A DNA stretch of 35,767 nt, taken from assembly GCA_023266235.1 (NCBI GenBank), contig JAHFRL010000036.1, positions 1 to 35,767 of the forward strand. Reading direction: 5' to 3'. The position numbers and the translations under genes are program-made. Shown piece by piece: positions 7,224 through 15,451 of this stretch. This DNA comes from Betaproteobacteria bacterium (GTDB taxonomy: Bacteria; Pseudomonadota; Gammaproteobacteria; Burkholderiales; SG8-41). Each line of letters begins with the position of its first letter. The stretch's first letter is position 1. The notes beneath the pieces were generated by a model. That model searched no databases and was not told the origin of the DNA. It saw nothing but the letters and a program-made list of their open reading frames with translations.

Positions 7224-7832
7224 ATGTCTGCCGTAATGGATGTCGATACCGCGCGTCTCGATCAGTTGATCAGCCAGCGTCTCGACGCGATTCTGCCGAA
7301 AAAGCTCGCAGAGATCGAGGCGAATCGCACGCCGTCGATGACGATTATCGCGACCAAGGGCACGCTCGACTGGGCCTATCCGCCATTCATTCTCGCCTCG
7401 ACTGCCGCGGCGCTGGGCTGGAATGTTTCAATCTTCTTCACCTTCTATGGGCTCAATCTGCTGAAGAAGAAAATGGACGCGCAGGTGAGCCCGCTCGGCA
7501 ACCCCGCGATGCCGATGAAAATGCCGTTCGGCCCGAAATGGTTCCGCGGCATCCAGTGGAACATTCCGAACCTGATCCAGGCCGCGGTGCCCGGTTTCGA
7601 AGCGATGGCGACCGGCTTCATGAAGCAGACGATCAAGAATGCCGGCGTCGCCGACATCGAGGAATTGCGCAGCCTGTCGCTCGAGGCCGGCGTCAACATG
7701 ATCGCCTGCCAGATGACGGTGGATCTGTTCGGCTACAGCAAGGACGATTTCATACCCGAAGTCAAGGATTACTGCGGCGCGGCGACATTTTTGCCGATGG
7801 CGAAGGATGCCGACGTCAGCCTGTTTATTTGA
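7224..7832 (+). CDS. dsrE2: DsrE2-family sulfurtransferase (DsrE/DsrF/DrsH-like)
   Basis: A 202-residue protein of the DsrE2 family, which with TusA and rhodanese moves sulfane sulfur in sulfur-oxidising bacteria. The family core is ATKGTLDWAYPPFILASTAAA, FFTFYGLNLLKKKM, a variable middle, then IACQMTVDLFG and a C-terminus ending SLFI. Cys162 in ACQM is the conserved persulfide-carrying residue; a second Cys (about 184) sits in KDYCGAATF. The hydrophobic stretch around residues 53-78 is typical of the family and may associate with the membrane. AAGGAG precedes the ATG. The gene lies 31 bases upstream of the FadL-type gene. No tusA or rhodanese gene is next to it, which is unusual. Confidence 0.9.
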   Translation: MSAVMDVDTARLDQLISQRLDAILPKKLAEIEANRTPSMTIIATKGTLDWAYPPFILASTAAALGWNVSIFFTFYGLNLLKKKMDAQVSPLGNPAMPMKMPFGPKWFRGIQWNIPNLIQAAVPGFEAMATGFMKQTIKNAGVADIEELRSLSLEAGVNMIACQMTVDLFGYSKDDFIPEVKDYCGAATFLPMAKDADVSLFI

Positions 7833-7863
7833 TCGCAACGCAACATCTGAAGAGGGGAACATC

Positions 7864-9120
7864 ATGAAGTTGAGGAACTGCATCAAGCTCGCCGTCGTCG
7901 CCGCGTGTTGCGCACCCGCATTTGCGTTCGCTACCAACGGTTATTTCCAGCACGGCTATGGCGTTAAGTCGCAGGGAATGGCGGGTGTCGGCATTGCGTT
8001 GCCACAGGACGCTCTGGCGGCGGCGACCAATCCCGCCGGCATGGCGTTTGTCGGCGACCGGGTTGACCTCGGCGCGACCTGGTTTCGCCCGATGCGGGGG
8101 GCCGACCTCTCCGGTGCCAATCCTTTCCTCCCCGCTGGCGCTTATGAGGGCAACCAGACGAACGACTTCATAATTCCGGAATTCGGCTACAACAAGATGA
8201 TCAACCCGAGTCTCGCATTGGGCGTGTCGGTCTATGGCAACGGCGGCATGAATACCGACTATAACCGCCCGATTCCGCTATTCAACGGTGGCGCGACGAA
8301 TACTTCGGGCGTCGATTTCACGCAACTGTTCATTTCTCCGACCATCTCCTACAAGATCACTCCCGAGCATGCGCTGGGTCTCGCCGTCAATTTTGCGCAC
8401 CAGTCGTTCGCGGCGAAGGGCCTGCAGGGCTTCGCCGGGTTCTCGAGCAATCCGGCTGCGTTGACTGATGTCGGGCACGATTCAGCGAATGGGTGGGGTG
8501 CGCGCGTCGGCTGGACGGGCAGAATCACCGACGCCGTTACCCTGGGCGCGACATACCAGTCTAAGACCAAGATGGGCAAGTTCAACAAATACGCCGGCTT
8601 GTTTGAGGATCAGGCCTCGTTCGACGTTCCCGCAAATTTCGGCGCGGGCATCGCGGTCAAGGCGGCGCCGACGTTCATGCTCGCATTCGACGTGCAGAGG
8701 ATCCAATACAGCGGGATACCGGCCGTCGGCGATCCCTCCGTGGCGCGGTTGCTCGCGGGCAGATTGCTTGGCTCGAGCGGCGGCCCCGGCTTCGGCTGGC
8801 AGGACATGACGGTCTACAAGCTCGGCGCGAGCTGGGATTACAGCCCGACGTTGACGTTCCGCGCAGGCGTGAGCCACGGCAAGCAGCCGATACAGGCGCA
8901 GGACACGTTGTTCAACATCCTCGCGCCAGGGGTCATCGAGGATCACGCGACGCTCGGTCTTACATGGGCGGTAAGCAAGACGGGCGAGCTGTCCTTCAGC
9001 TATATGCATGGCTTCAATAAGAATGTAAGCGGTGCCGTTCCTGCGGCCTTGGGCGGCGGCAACGTGAATCTGCGCATGTATCAGAATTCGCTCGGCATCG
9101 CCTACGGCTGGAAACTGTAA
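7864..9120 (+). CDS. OmpP1/FadL/TodX-family outer-membrane transporter
   Basis: A 418-residue outer-membrane beta-barrel of the FadL family, which admits hydrophobic molecules such as fatty acids or aromatic hydrocarbons. A signal peptide ends in APAFAFA. The mature protein begins with the FadL signature: TNGYFQHGYGVKSQGMAGVG, then a QDALAAATNPAGM segment; this N-terminal plug controls passage. The rest alternates amphipathic strands (for example LGLAVNFAHQSFAA, VTLGATYQSKTKMGKF, LSFSYMHGFNK) and ends SLGIAYGWKL. The start at 7864 follows GAGGGGAAC; a reading from 7807 would overlap dsrE2 and spoil the signal peptide. Co-orientation with dsrE2 and a perfect terminator after it mark a two-gene operon. 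The cargo is unknown; a hydrophobic sulfur compound is one possibility. Confidence 0.92.
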   Translation: MKLRNCIKLAVVAACCAPAFAFATNGYFQHGYGVKSQGMAGVGIALPQDALAAATNPAGMAFVGDRVDLGATWFRPMRGADLSGANPFLPAGAYEGNQTNDFIIPEFGYNKMINPSLALGVSVYGNGGMNTDYNRPIPLFNGGATNTSGVDFTQLFISPTISYKITPEHALGLAVNFAHQSFAAKGLQGFAGFSSNPAALTDVGHDSANGWGARVGWTGRITDAVTLGATYQSKTKMGKFNKYAGLFEDQASFDVPANFGAGIAVKAAPTFMLAFDVQRIQYSGIPAVGDPSVARLLAGRLLGSSGGPGFGWQDMTVYKLGASWDYSPTLTFRAGVSHGKQPIQAQDTLFNILAPGVIEDHATLGLTWAVSKTGELSFSYMHGFNKNVSGAVPAALGGGNVNLRMYQNSLGIAYGWKL

Positions 9121-9141
9121 CCCGCAGCATCTGCACGTGGC

Positions 9142-9172
9142 AAAAAGGGCTGGCAGCGTGCCAGCCCTTTTT
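9142..9172. terminator. Bidirectional rho-independent terminator
   Basis: A perfect 14-bp stem (AAAAAGGGCTGGCA against TGCCAGCCCTTTTT) with a 3-base loop, A-run on one side and T-run on the other. It sits between the convergent FadL-type and Crp/Fnr genes and should stop transcription from both. Confidence 0.93.
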
Positions 9173-9195
9173 CTTTGCAGCGTCGCGCGTCCGGG

Positions 9196-9945
9196 CTAGC
9201 TGTTCTGCATGAGCTCGTTGAGCAGCTCTTCGCTTTCGATATGGATGCGGTGACTGTCGATGCTCAATACACCCCGACGCTTGAGGGCGCTCAGCGCGCT
9301 GGTGACGGTCTGGCGCGAAGTGCCGACCATATCCGCGATTTCCTGGTGCGTGAGCGGAATGTTGAGAAAAACCTCCTTGCCGACACGCGTTCCATAACGG
9401 GCGCTCAGGCGCAGGATGAGCTTGGCAACGCGTGTGTTGACGTCGTCCGAAACGAGATTTACGAACATTTCACCCAGCACCCGCAGACGCGATGACAGCA
9501 CTTGCATGCTCAGCATCGCGATGCGCGGATGATGGTCTAGAAAGCCCCTGAATTTTTCCTGCGCGACCGCCAACACCTCGGAAGGCTCGCACGCCTGAGC
9601 GTTGACAACGCGCCCCCCGCCGCGGGCCACCTCGGCCAGACCGAAAATCTCGCCCGCAAAGCAGAACCACAAAATCACCTCGCGCCCGAGCGGCGATAAC
9701 TGATGGATCTTGACTTTGCCGCTGCGCAGAAAATAGACGTTGCTGCCGGGTGCGCCTGAATGGAATACGAAATCACCCTTGCCGTAATGCTGCACCGTAG
9801 CAATTGCGAGCAGGCCGGCAAAATCATCGGCGCCAAGCTGCGCCAGAAAATTGGACGGTGCTACCAGCATGGAAGCAGCGTCCGGAGCATCTGCCGGCGC
9901 AGAATCTTGCGGCGCAGCAGGGATAGGCGTGATCTTGGTGGCCAT
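9196..9945 (-). CDS. Crp/Fnr-family transcriptional regulator
   Basis: A 249-residue regulator with an N-terminal extension (about 30 residues rich in Ala and Pro), a cNMP-binding-type beta-roll (YGKGDFVFHSGAPGSNVYFLRSGKVKI through GEIFGLAEV), a dimer helix and a C-terminal winged helix with LTHQEIADMVGTSRQTVTSALSALKRRGVL. The four Cys that bind the FNR iron-sulfur cluster are absent; only two Cys occur. The recognition helix reads SRQTVTS, with Gln where CRP and FNR have Glu. It may therefore prefer a somewhat different site than TTGAT-N4-ATCAA. The effector is unknown. It is transcribed toward the FadL gene and away from the DASS transporter gene (145-base gap), either of which could be a target. 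Confidence 0.92.
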   Translation of the reverse strand: MATKITPIPAAPQDSAPADAPDAASMLVAPSNFLAQLGADDFAGLLAIATVQHYGKGDFVFHSGAPGSNVYFLRSGKVKIHQLSPLGREVILWFCFAGEIFGLAEVARGGGRVVNAQACEPSEVLAVAQEKFRGFLDHHPRIAMLSMQVLSSRLRVLGEMFVNLVSDDVNTRVAKLILRLSARYGTRVGKEVFLNIPLTHQEIADMVGTSRQTVTSALSALKRRGVLSIDSHRIHIESEELLNELMQNS

Positions 9946-10090
9946 CTAAGTCGATGTCGGCTGGCTGACAGACAGTATCGCCCGTGCTCTGTTGGAATGG
10001 TAGTCGAGCCCTGTCCGGGGTGTAAAGCCGCGTGACCCAGGCGGCAAAGCAGGGCGGTAGACCGCCCGCATAGTCTATCAGGAGGAGCCG

Positions 10091-11665
10091 ATGGCCGAGA
10101 TCAGGCAACAGGCTGAACTGAGTGCAGGGGTTGGGGGACCCATCTCCAACACCGGCTTTCTGGGACAATTCCGCGCCAACATTCTTGCCGCCGGGTTGAG
10201 TCCGCGCAAGACCATGATTGGATTCGTCGTCGCATGGGCGCTGTTTTTTTTCATTCTTTATGGAATGCCTGCACCGGCGGGCCTGTCGCCGCAGGGCCAG
10301 GCCACGCTCGCCGTAATGGTGTGGGCGTGCACGATGTGGATCTTCGAATCGATCCCGGTCGGCATCTCGGGGATCCTGATCCCGATGCTGCTGGTGCTCG
10401 CCAATGCGGTGACGCCGTTTCCGAAAGCGGCCGACGGTTTCACGACTCCGGTGCTGTTCCTGTGCCTCGCCGCGTTCCTGTTCGCCGCGATCATGCAGGC
10501 GGCCGGCCTTGACCGCCGCATCGCGCTCTCGATGCTGAAATGGATGAAGGTGAAAACCGTGAACGGCGTGATCTGGGCGATGTTCGCGGTGAACATGGTG
10601 CTGTCGTTCATCATACCCGCCGCCAACGCGCGCGCCGCCACCATGCTGCCGGTGATCAACGGCATCACTCGCTTCTTCGGCGACACCGAAGCGGAGAAGA
10701 ACGGCAAGAAAGCGATCGTGATCCAGACGCTGGTCTACGGCTCGATGATCAGCGGCATGTGCATCATAACCGCGCATCTGCCGAATTACATCCTGGTGGG
10801 ATTGTTCGACAAGCAGCTCAACATCAAGATCTCGTATTTCGACTGGTTTGTGATGCAGTGGCCTTATCTCGGCATGTTCGCGCTCACGCAATGGTGGGTG
10901 CAGTATTACTTCAAGACCCGTCACGTCGCCGTGGCGGGCGGTTATGCAGCGGTCCAGCAGCAGCATCGGGAGCTGCCGAAGACCAGCCAGAGCGAATGGC
11001 TGATCCTGGCGGTGTTCGCGCTGATCGCGCTCGCGTGGGTCTCGGAAAAATGGCTGACGCAGCATGTGTCGCCGCGCCTGTTGTCGCACAACACCGCGCT
11101 GATCGGCATTGCGCTGCTCTTCATGCCCGGCCTGTTCGGTTTCAAGTGGAAGGAGCTGCAGGACCGCACCATCTGGGGCACGCTGCTGCTGCTCGCCGGC
11201 GCGCTGTCGCTGTCATCGGCGATGGCCAGCTCGGGACTCGCCAAATGGTTTGCCGACGTGATTCACCCGTTGGCGGAAGGCCATGCGTGGTGGATGATCC
11301 TGTTGATCCTGATGGCGGGCACCCACGTGATCCGGCTCGGCATGCTGTCCAACGTCGCGGCAATCACCATGCTGGCGCCGATTTTGATCGCGCTCGCGCC
11401 GAGATTCGGGCTGCATCCGGTGGCGTTCACCATGCTGATCGCCGACACCGACACGTTTGCCTACATCCTGCCGACCCAGATAACCGCCGCCGTCATCGCC
11501 TACTCGAGCGGCACCTTCAGCATGACCGATTACGCCAAGGTCGGCTGGGTGTCGGTGCTGATCGCGATCGCCTACGGCATTCTGGTGATGGCGACGTGGT
11601 ACGCGTTCCTCGGCATCCCGGTATGGGACCCGGCCGCGCCGTGGCCGTTCAGCAAAGCGGGTTGA
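10091..11665 (+). CDS. DASS-family (SLC13-like) anion:sodium symporter
   Basis: A 524-residue inner-membrane transporter of the divalent anion:Na+ symporter family, which carries dicarboxylates, sulfate and related anions. It has about 11-13 hydrophobic segments. The repeat containing FIIPAANARAATMLPVINGI corresponds to the first SNT-type substrate hairpin region of the family. The second half has HVIRLGMLSNVAAITMLAPI and LIADTDTFAYILPTQITAAVIAYSSG. The start follows GGAGGAGCCG at 10081-10090. The next gene (DUF3604) begins 49 bases downstream, so they likely form an operon. The substrate cannot be read. The Crp/Fnr gene is divergent, and the 145-base gap shows no clear FNR box. Confidence 0.88.
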   Translation: MAEIRQQAELSAGVGGPISNTGFLGQFRANILAAGLSPRKTMIGFVVAWALFFFILYGMPAPAGLSPQGQATLAVMVWACTMWIFESIPVGISGILIPMLLVLANAVTPFPKAADGFTTPVLFLCLAAFLFAAIMQAAGLDRRIALSMLKWMKVKTVNGVIWAMFAVNMVLSFIIPAANARAATMLPVINGITRFFGDTEAEKNGKKAIVIQTLVYGSMISGMCIITAHLPNYILVGLFDKQLNIKISYFDWFVMQWPYLGMFALTQWWVQYYFKTRHVAVAGGYAAVQQQHRELPKTSQSEWLILAVFALIALAWVSEKWLTQHVSPRLLSHNTALIGIALLFMPGLFGFKWKELQDRTIWGTLLLLAGALSLSSAMASSGLAKWFADVIHPLAEGHAWWMILLILMAGTHVIRLGMLSNVAAITMLAPILIALAPRFGLHPVAFTMLIADTDTFAYILPTQITAAVIAYSSGTFSMTDYAKVGWVSVLIAIAYGILVMATWYAFLGIPVWDPAAPWPFSKAG

Positions 11666-11714
11666 GCAGCGCGGGAAACGCGATTGATCGGGCTGTAACC
11701 AGGGAGAAACGCAA

Positions 11715-14135
11715 GTGAACAAGATGACAGACCTCGCCAAAGCGCAGGCGCAGAAGCTCACCGAGCAGGAACTGCGCAAGCGCCTCGGCGACTACGTCGC
11801 GCCGCAAGGCCTCTACGACCAGAACAAGGCCAGGCCGTTCGTCGGCAAGGTCACCTGCAATGTGGACCGGCTGGTCGCAGGTCAGTGGACCGAGATCGCT
11901 CTAGACTACGAGATCGGCGCCTCGGGGGTCGCGGACGGAGCGTGGTTCAAGGCGACGTTCAAGTTCTATTCGGACTGGGCTTTGTTCCAGACCGTCGATC
12001 CGGCCGGCGCCAACTACGTGTCGGCGGAATACCACGCCGGCCTGCTGGTTCAAGGCCAAAGCCCGGCCAGCGTGCAGTCGCTCAAGGTGCGCTTCGACCA
12101 GAAGGGCCACGAACGACCGTTCCAGAAAGCGGTGATCGTCGACACCGTCGATGGTTATCTGAACGCGGGCGACCACATCATCATCCGCCTCGGCGACCGT
12201 CGCGCCGGCGGCCCCGGCACGCGCGTGCAGACTTTCGTCGAAGACAAATTCCGTTTTCGCTGCTACGTCGATCCGCTCGGCACTTCGCGCTTCGTGGCGG
12301 TGCCTGGCGACGTGGTCATCGATATCGTCCCCGGCCCGGTTGAGAATCTCTCACTCATGGGCCCGCGGCTGGTGCGTCCCGGCACGCCGTTCAAGCTGCG
12401 GCTCTCCGCGCACGACCGCTGGGGCAATGCTTGCGTCGACACCGGCGGCGCAGTCGAGGTGGTGGCGCAGCGCGACGGCAAACAGGTTTACCGCAAAGTA
12501 ATCGAGCTCGGCGCCCGGGGTTGGGCCACGACCGCCATCAACGATCTGCCGTGCGAGCCGGGCGAGCTGATGGTGACCGCCAGCATGCCCGGCGCGCTCG
12601 ACGTCAAGCGCGCGGTCCATTACGTGACGGTGGACCAGAACGCTCCCTGTGCACGCATTTTCTACGGCGACCTGCACGTGCACGCGCACGACACCGTCGG
12701 CACCAACAGCCCGGATTACAACACGACGTACGGACGTGACATCGCGGGACTGGATGTCACGGCCTACACCGCCAACGACTTCCAGATCACCGACGCCAAC
12801 TGGGAACTCGGGGTCAAATCGATGCGCGAGCTGCACCGGGACGGCGAGTTCGTGTGCTACCCCGTGCAGGAATGGTGCGGCAGCTCGACCGCGGGCGGCG
12901 ACCACAACGTCGTGTTCCTCGGTGACGGCAAGCCCGACTTTCCGTACAACGCCAAGGGCGAGCACAACCGCACCTTCACCTGGAACGAGGACATGAAGGG
13001 CACCGGCGTCGACCTCGGCCGCTGGCCGATCGAGGAGCTGTGGCTCGCGTACATCGACGATCCGGAAAACCACCTGATCATGCCGCACGTCGGCGGCCGC
13101 CGCTACATTCCGGATTGGCACCACCCCGGGCTCGAGCGGCTGATCGAGATCACCTCGGCGTGGGGCCACTTCGACTGGCTTTATCAGGACGTGATCGCGC
13201 GCGGCTACAAGCTCGGCGCCTCCGCCAGCGGTGACGAGCATCGCGGCCGTCCCGGCGGCGGCCTGCCCGGCACGCAAGTATTCGGCACCAAGGGCGGTAT
13301 TACCGGCATCATCGCCGACAAGCTCGACCGCGCGACCGTCGGGCGCGCGCTGCGCGCGCGCCATACGTTCGCCGCCAGCGGCGAGCGCATTGTGGGGCTC
13401 GCGCGCTGCGGCGGACATATCCAGGGTGATGAGTTCACCATGCAGGGTGCGGCTAAAATCGATTATCGCTTTCTCGGACTGCAGGGCTGGGACGAGATCG
13501 CAGCGTACGACCACACCGGCATGATCTGGCACCGCGACCTGCAGCAGGAAACCGGCTTTTGCGAGCGCAAGATCCGGATCCGCTGGGGCGGCGCGCGCAT
13601 TCCAGACCGCTATCGCTGGGCCGAGTGGCGCGGCAAGGTAAGCATCGTCAACGGCACCATCAATACGTTTGCCGGCGGCGGCTTCGAGCACCCGGAAGAA
13701 TCATGCTGGCGCGCGGGGCCGACCGACATCGGCTTTCGTACCGATACCTACGGCGACTCCGATTCGGTGGTGATCGACGTGAGCAACCTTGGCCACTGTC
13801 GCATCCGCATCGCGGGACGCCTCGACAGCTACGTCAAGGTCGGAGATCCAACCGCCGGCAATCCCTTCGTGCACTGCCCCACGTTCGAGTGGGAGGTGAG
13901 CGGCGCAGAATTGCTGGCGAGCAACGGTCGGCTGCGCAGGGAGCTGGGAGGCTGCGAGCTGTTCCTGGCGGTCGAGCGCATCGCCGAAGGGCCGACGCCG
14001 CGCGAAATCAGCGGCACGCTCGAAATCGAGCCGCACAACGGCCCGCACGGTTTCCGGCCGATCTACTTCTACAGCCGCCAGACGGACGACGCGAAGGTGT
14101 GGACTTCAGCGATGTTCATCAGGTTTGAGGACTGA
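11715..14135 (+). CDS. DUF3604 family protein, PHP-like metal-binding motifs
   Basis: An 806-residue soluble protein without a signal peptide. The C-terminal two thirds match DUF3604: FYGDLHVHAHDTVG near residue 315-328, EWCGSSTAGGDHNVVFLGDG, MPHVGGRRYIPDWHHPGLERL, LGASASGDEHRGRPGGG and RARHTFAASGERI. The HxH pair plus later His and Asp residues resemble PHP-type metallophosphoesterase/hydrolase sites, but no activity is established that I know of. The N-terminal 300 residues include a beta-sandwich-like stretch (NLSLMGPRLVRPGTPFKLRLSA). A GTG start is used because AGGGAG is eight bases upstream; the ATG three codons later is spaced worse. It follows the DASS transporter, which suggests that it processes the imported anion or a derivative. 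Confidence 0.88.
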   Translation: MNKMTDLAKAQAQKLTEQELRKRLGDYVAPQGLYDQNKARPFVGKVTCNVDRLVAGQWTEIALDYEIGASGVADGAWFKATFKFYSDWALFQTVDPAGANYVSAEYHAGLLVQGQSPASVQSLKVRFDQKGHERPFQKAVIVDTVDGYLNAGDHIIIRLGDRRAGGPGTRVQTFVEDKFRFRCYVDPLGTSRFVAVPGDVVIDIVPGPVENLSLMGPRLVRPGTPFKLRLSAHDRWGNACVDTGGAVEVVAQRDGKQVYRKVIELGARGWATTAINDLPCEPGELMVTASMPGALDVKRAVHYVTVDQNAPCARIFYGDLHVHAHDTVGTNSPDYNTTYGRDIAGLDVTAYTANDFQITDANWELGVKSMRELHRDGEFVCYPVQEWCGSSTAGGDHNVVFLGDGKPDFPYNAKGEHNRTFTWNEDMKGTGVDLGRWPIEELWLAYIDDPENHLIMPHVGGRRYIPDWHHPGLERLIEITSAWGHFDWLYQDVIARGYKLGASASGDEHRGRPGGGLPGTQVFGTKGGITGIIADKLDRATVGRALRARHTFAASGERIVGLARCGGHIQGDEFTMQGAAKIDYRFLGLQGWDEIAAYDHTGMIWHRDLQQETGFCERKIRIRWGGARIPDRYRWAEWRGKVSIVNGTINTFAGGGFEHPEESCWRAGPTDIGFRTDTYGDSDSVVIDVSNLGHCRIRIAGRLDSYVKVGDPTAGNPFVHCPTFEWEVSGAELLASNGRLRRELGGCELFLAVERIAEGPTPREISGTLEIEPHNGPHGFRPIYFYSRQTDDAKVWTSAMFIRFED

Positions 14136-14219
14136 GGAGCGAGCGAGGAGCGAGGATTGAAGAGCGAGGATTCAGGCTTAAATCGCTCAATCCTCAACCC
14201 TCCCTCCTCAATCCTGCCC
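14136..14219. repeat. GAGCGAGGATTGA micro-repeats forming an inverted repeat
   Basis: The gap between the convergent DUF3604 and chrA genes is filled with GAGCGAGG and GAGGATTGA units on the left. Their complements TCAATCCTCAACCC and CCTCAATCCTGCCC follow on the right. The two halves can pair as an imperfect hairpin around CAGGCTTAAATCGC. It may act as a bidirectional transcription barrier, but no T-run is present. Confidence 0.65.
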
Positions 14220-15404
14220 TCAGACCAGTTCCTTCAGCCGCTGCAGCGGATTCAACCGGCTCGTCACGCCGATACAGGCGCCGCCGAGCATCAGCGGCAG
14301 GGGCCCGGCGCGCCACAACAACATCGCCGCCACCGCAAAAACCGCGAGAAACGCCGTAAATGCATCCGGCGCGGCATGCGGAGCCATTTGCAGCAGTGAA
14401 ACCGCGATAGCGCCGATCGCCGCGGCGCCGGTGCCGCGCATCGCGGCCTTGATCCACAGCAAGTGCCGCAGCCGCGCGAGCACGGGCAGTACGGAGAGCA
14501 TCAGGATGAATGACGGCAAAAAAATCGCGATGCCGCCGACGAGCGCGCCCTTAATGCCTGCGAGCTTGTATCCCACGTAAGCAGCCAGCATCAGTATCGG
14601 CCCGGGCGTCAGCTGGCCGAGCGCAAGCCCGTCGAGAAATTCCTGCGGCGTGAGCCAGTGGAGCTCACTTACGACCTGCTCCTGGACGAACGCGAGTACG
14701 GTAAGACCGCCGCCGAAGGTCAATGCGCCGACCTTGAAGAAAAATGCACCGATATCCCACAATCCCGGAGCGCCCGGTTGCGCGGGTGCTGTACCGCCAA
14801 TGTTTGGCAGCCAATGCAATCCTGCGGATAGCAGCAGCACGGTCAGTGCGGCGATCGACGCTGCCTTTCGCGAATGATAAAGCATGATGCCCGCGCAGCC
14901 CGCAAGCAGCAGCGACGCGGCAATGCCCAGCGGAGTGAGCGCGACGGCGAAGGCCGCTGCGATCGCGATCAGGAGCTGCGCTCGTCCATGCAGCGCGGCT
15001 TTGCCCAGCCGCCAGACGGCAACGATGAAAATGGCGAGCACGACGGGGCCCAATCCATAAAACGCGCCGCGCAGCGCCGGCATTGCGCCGTAGGCAGAAT
15101 AAAACAACGTCAGGCCGAGTATGATGAAGAACGCGGGCAGAATGAAGCACAACCCCGCCAGGAGCCCGCCGCGCCAGCCGGCGCGGTCGTAGCCGACGAA
15201 AATCCCGAGCTGGGTCGCGCCCGGCCCCGGCAGCATATTGACCAGCGCAAGACCCTCGAGAAATTTTTCCTTCGACAACCAGCCGCGCTTCTCCTGGACT
15301 TCGGCCTGCATGATGCCCATGATCGCGGGGCCGCCGTAGCTCATGGCGCCGAGCTTGAGGAAGACGCGCGCCAGCTCGGTGAAACTGGCGGAATGTTTTT
15401 GCAT
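14220..15404 (-). CDS. chrA: Chromate efflux transporter ChrA (long-chain CHR family)
   Basis: A 394-residue inner-membrane protein with two homologous CHR halves, as in long-chain ChrA. Half one has FLKLGAMSYGGPAIMGIM and LVNMLPGPGATQLGIFVGY. Half two has FFKVGALTFGGGLTVLAF and LGQLTPGPILMLAAYVGY. ChrA expels chromate from the cytoplasm, driven by the proton gradient. The start at 15404 is chosen over a site 24 bases upstream because GGAGGG directly precedes it. It is the last gene of a minus-strand set (lipoprotein, SOD-rhodanese, DUF1080-like, chrA) with gaps of 15-47 bases, divergent from chrB. The context makes chromate resistance likely. Confidence 0.94.
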   Translation of the reverse strand: MQKHSASFTELARVFLKLGAMSYGGPAIMGIMQAEVQEKRGWLSKEKFLEGLALVNMLPGPGATQLGIFVGYDRAGWRGGLLAGLCFILPAFFIILGLTLFYSAYGAMPALRGAFYGLGPVVLAIFIVAVWRLGKAALHGRAQLLIAIAAAFAVALTPLGIAASLLLAGCAGIMLYHSRKAASIAALTVLLLSAGLHWLPNIGGTAPAQPGAPGLWDIGAFFFKVGALTFGGGLTVLAFVQEQVVSELHWLTPQEFLDGLALGQLTPGPILMLAAYVGYKLAGIKGALVGGIAIFLPSFILMLSVLPVLARLRHLLWIKAAMRGTGAAAIGAIAVSLLQMAPHAAPDAFTAFLAVFAVAAMLLWRAGPLPLMLGGACIGVTSRLNPLQRLKELV

Positions 15405-15451
15405 GGGCCCTCCGTTTGATCGGTGCACGCAACAAACAACGGTAACTTACC

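Noticed and set aside
9824..11089. A 421-codon open frame on the minus strand
   Set aside because: It overlaps the DASS transporter in antisense and the Crp/Fnr gene in another frame. The sequence is low-complexity and charged.
12351..13691. A 446-codon minus-strand open frame inside the DUF3604 gene
   Set aside because: Shadow of the DUF3604 coding frame; no motif, atypical composition.
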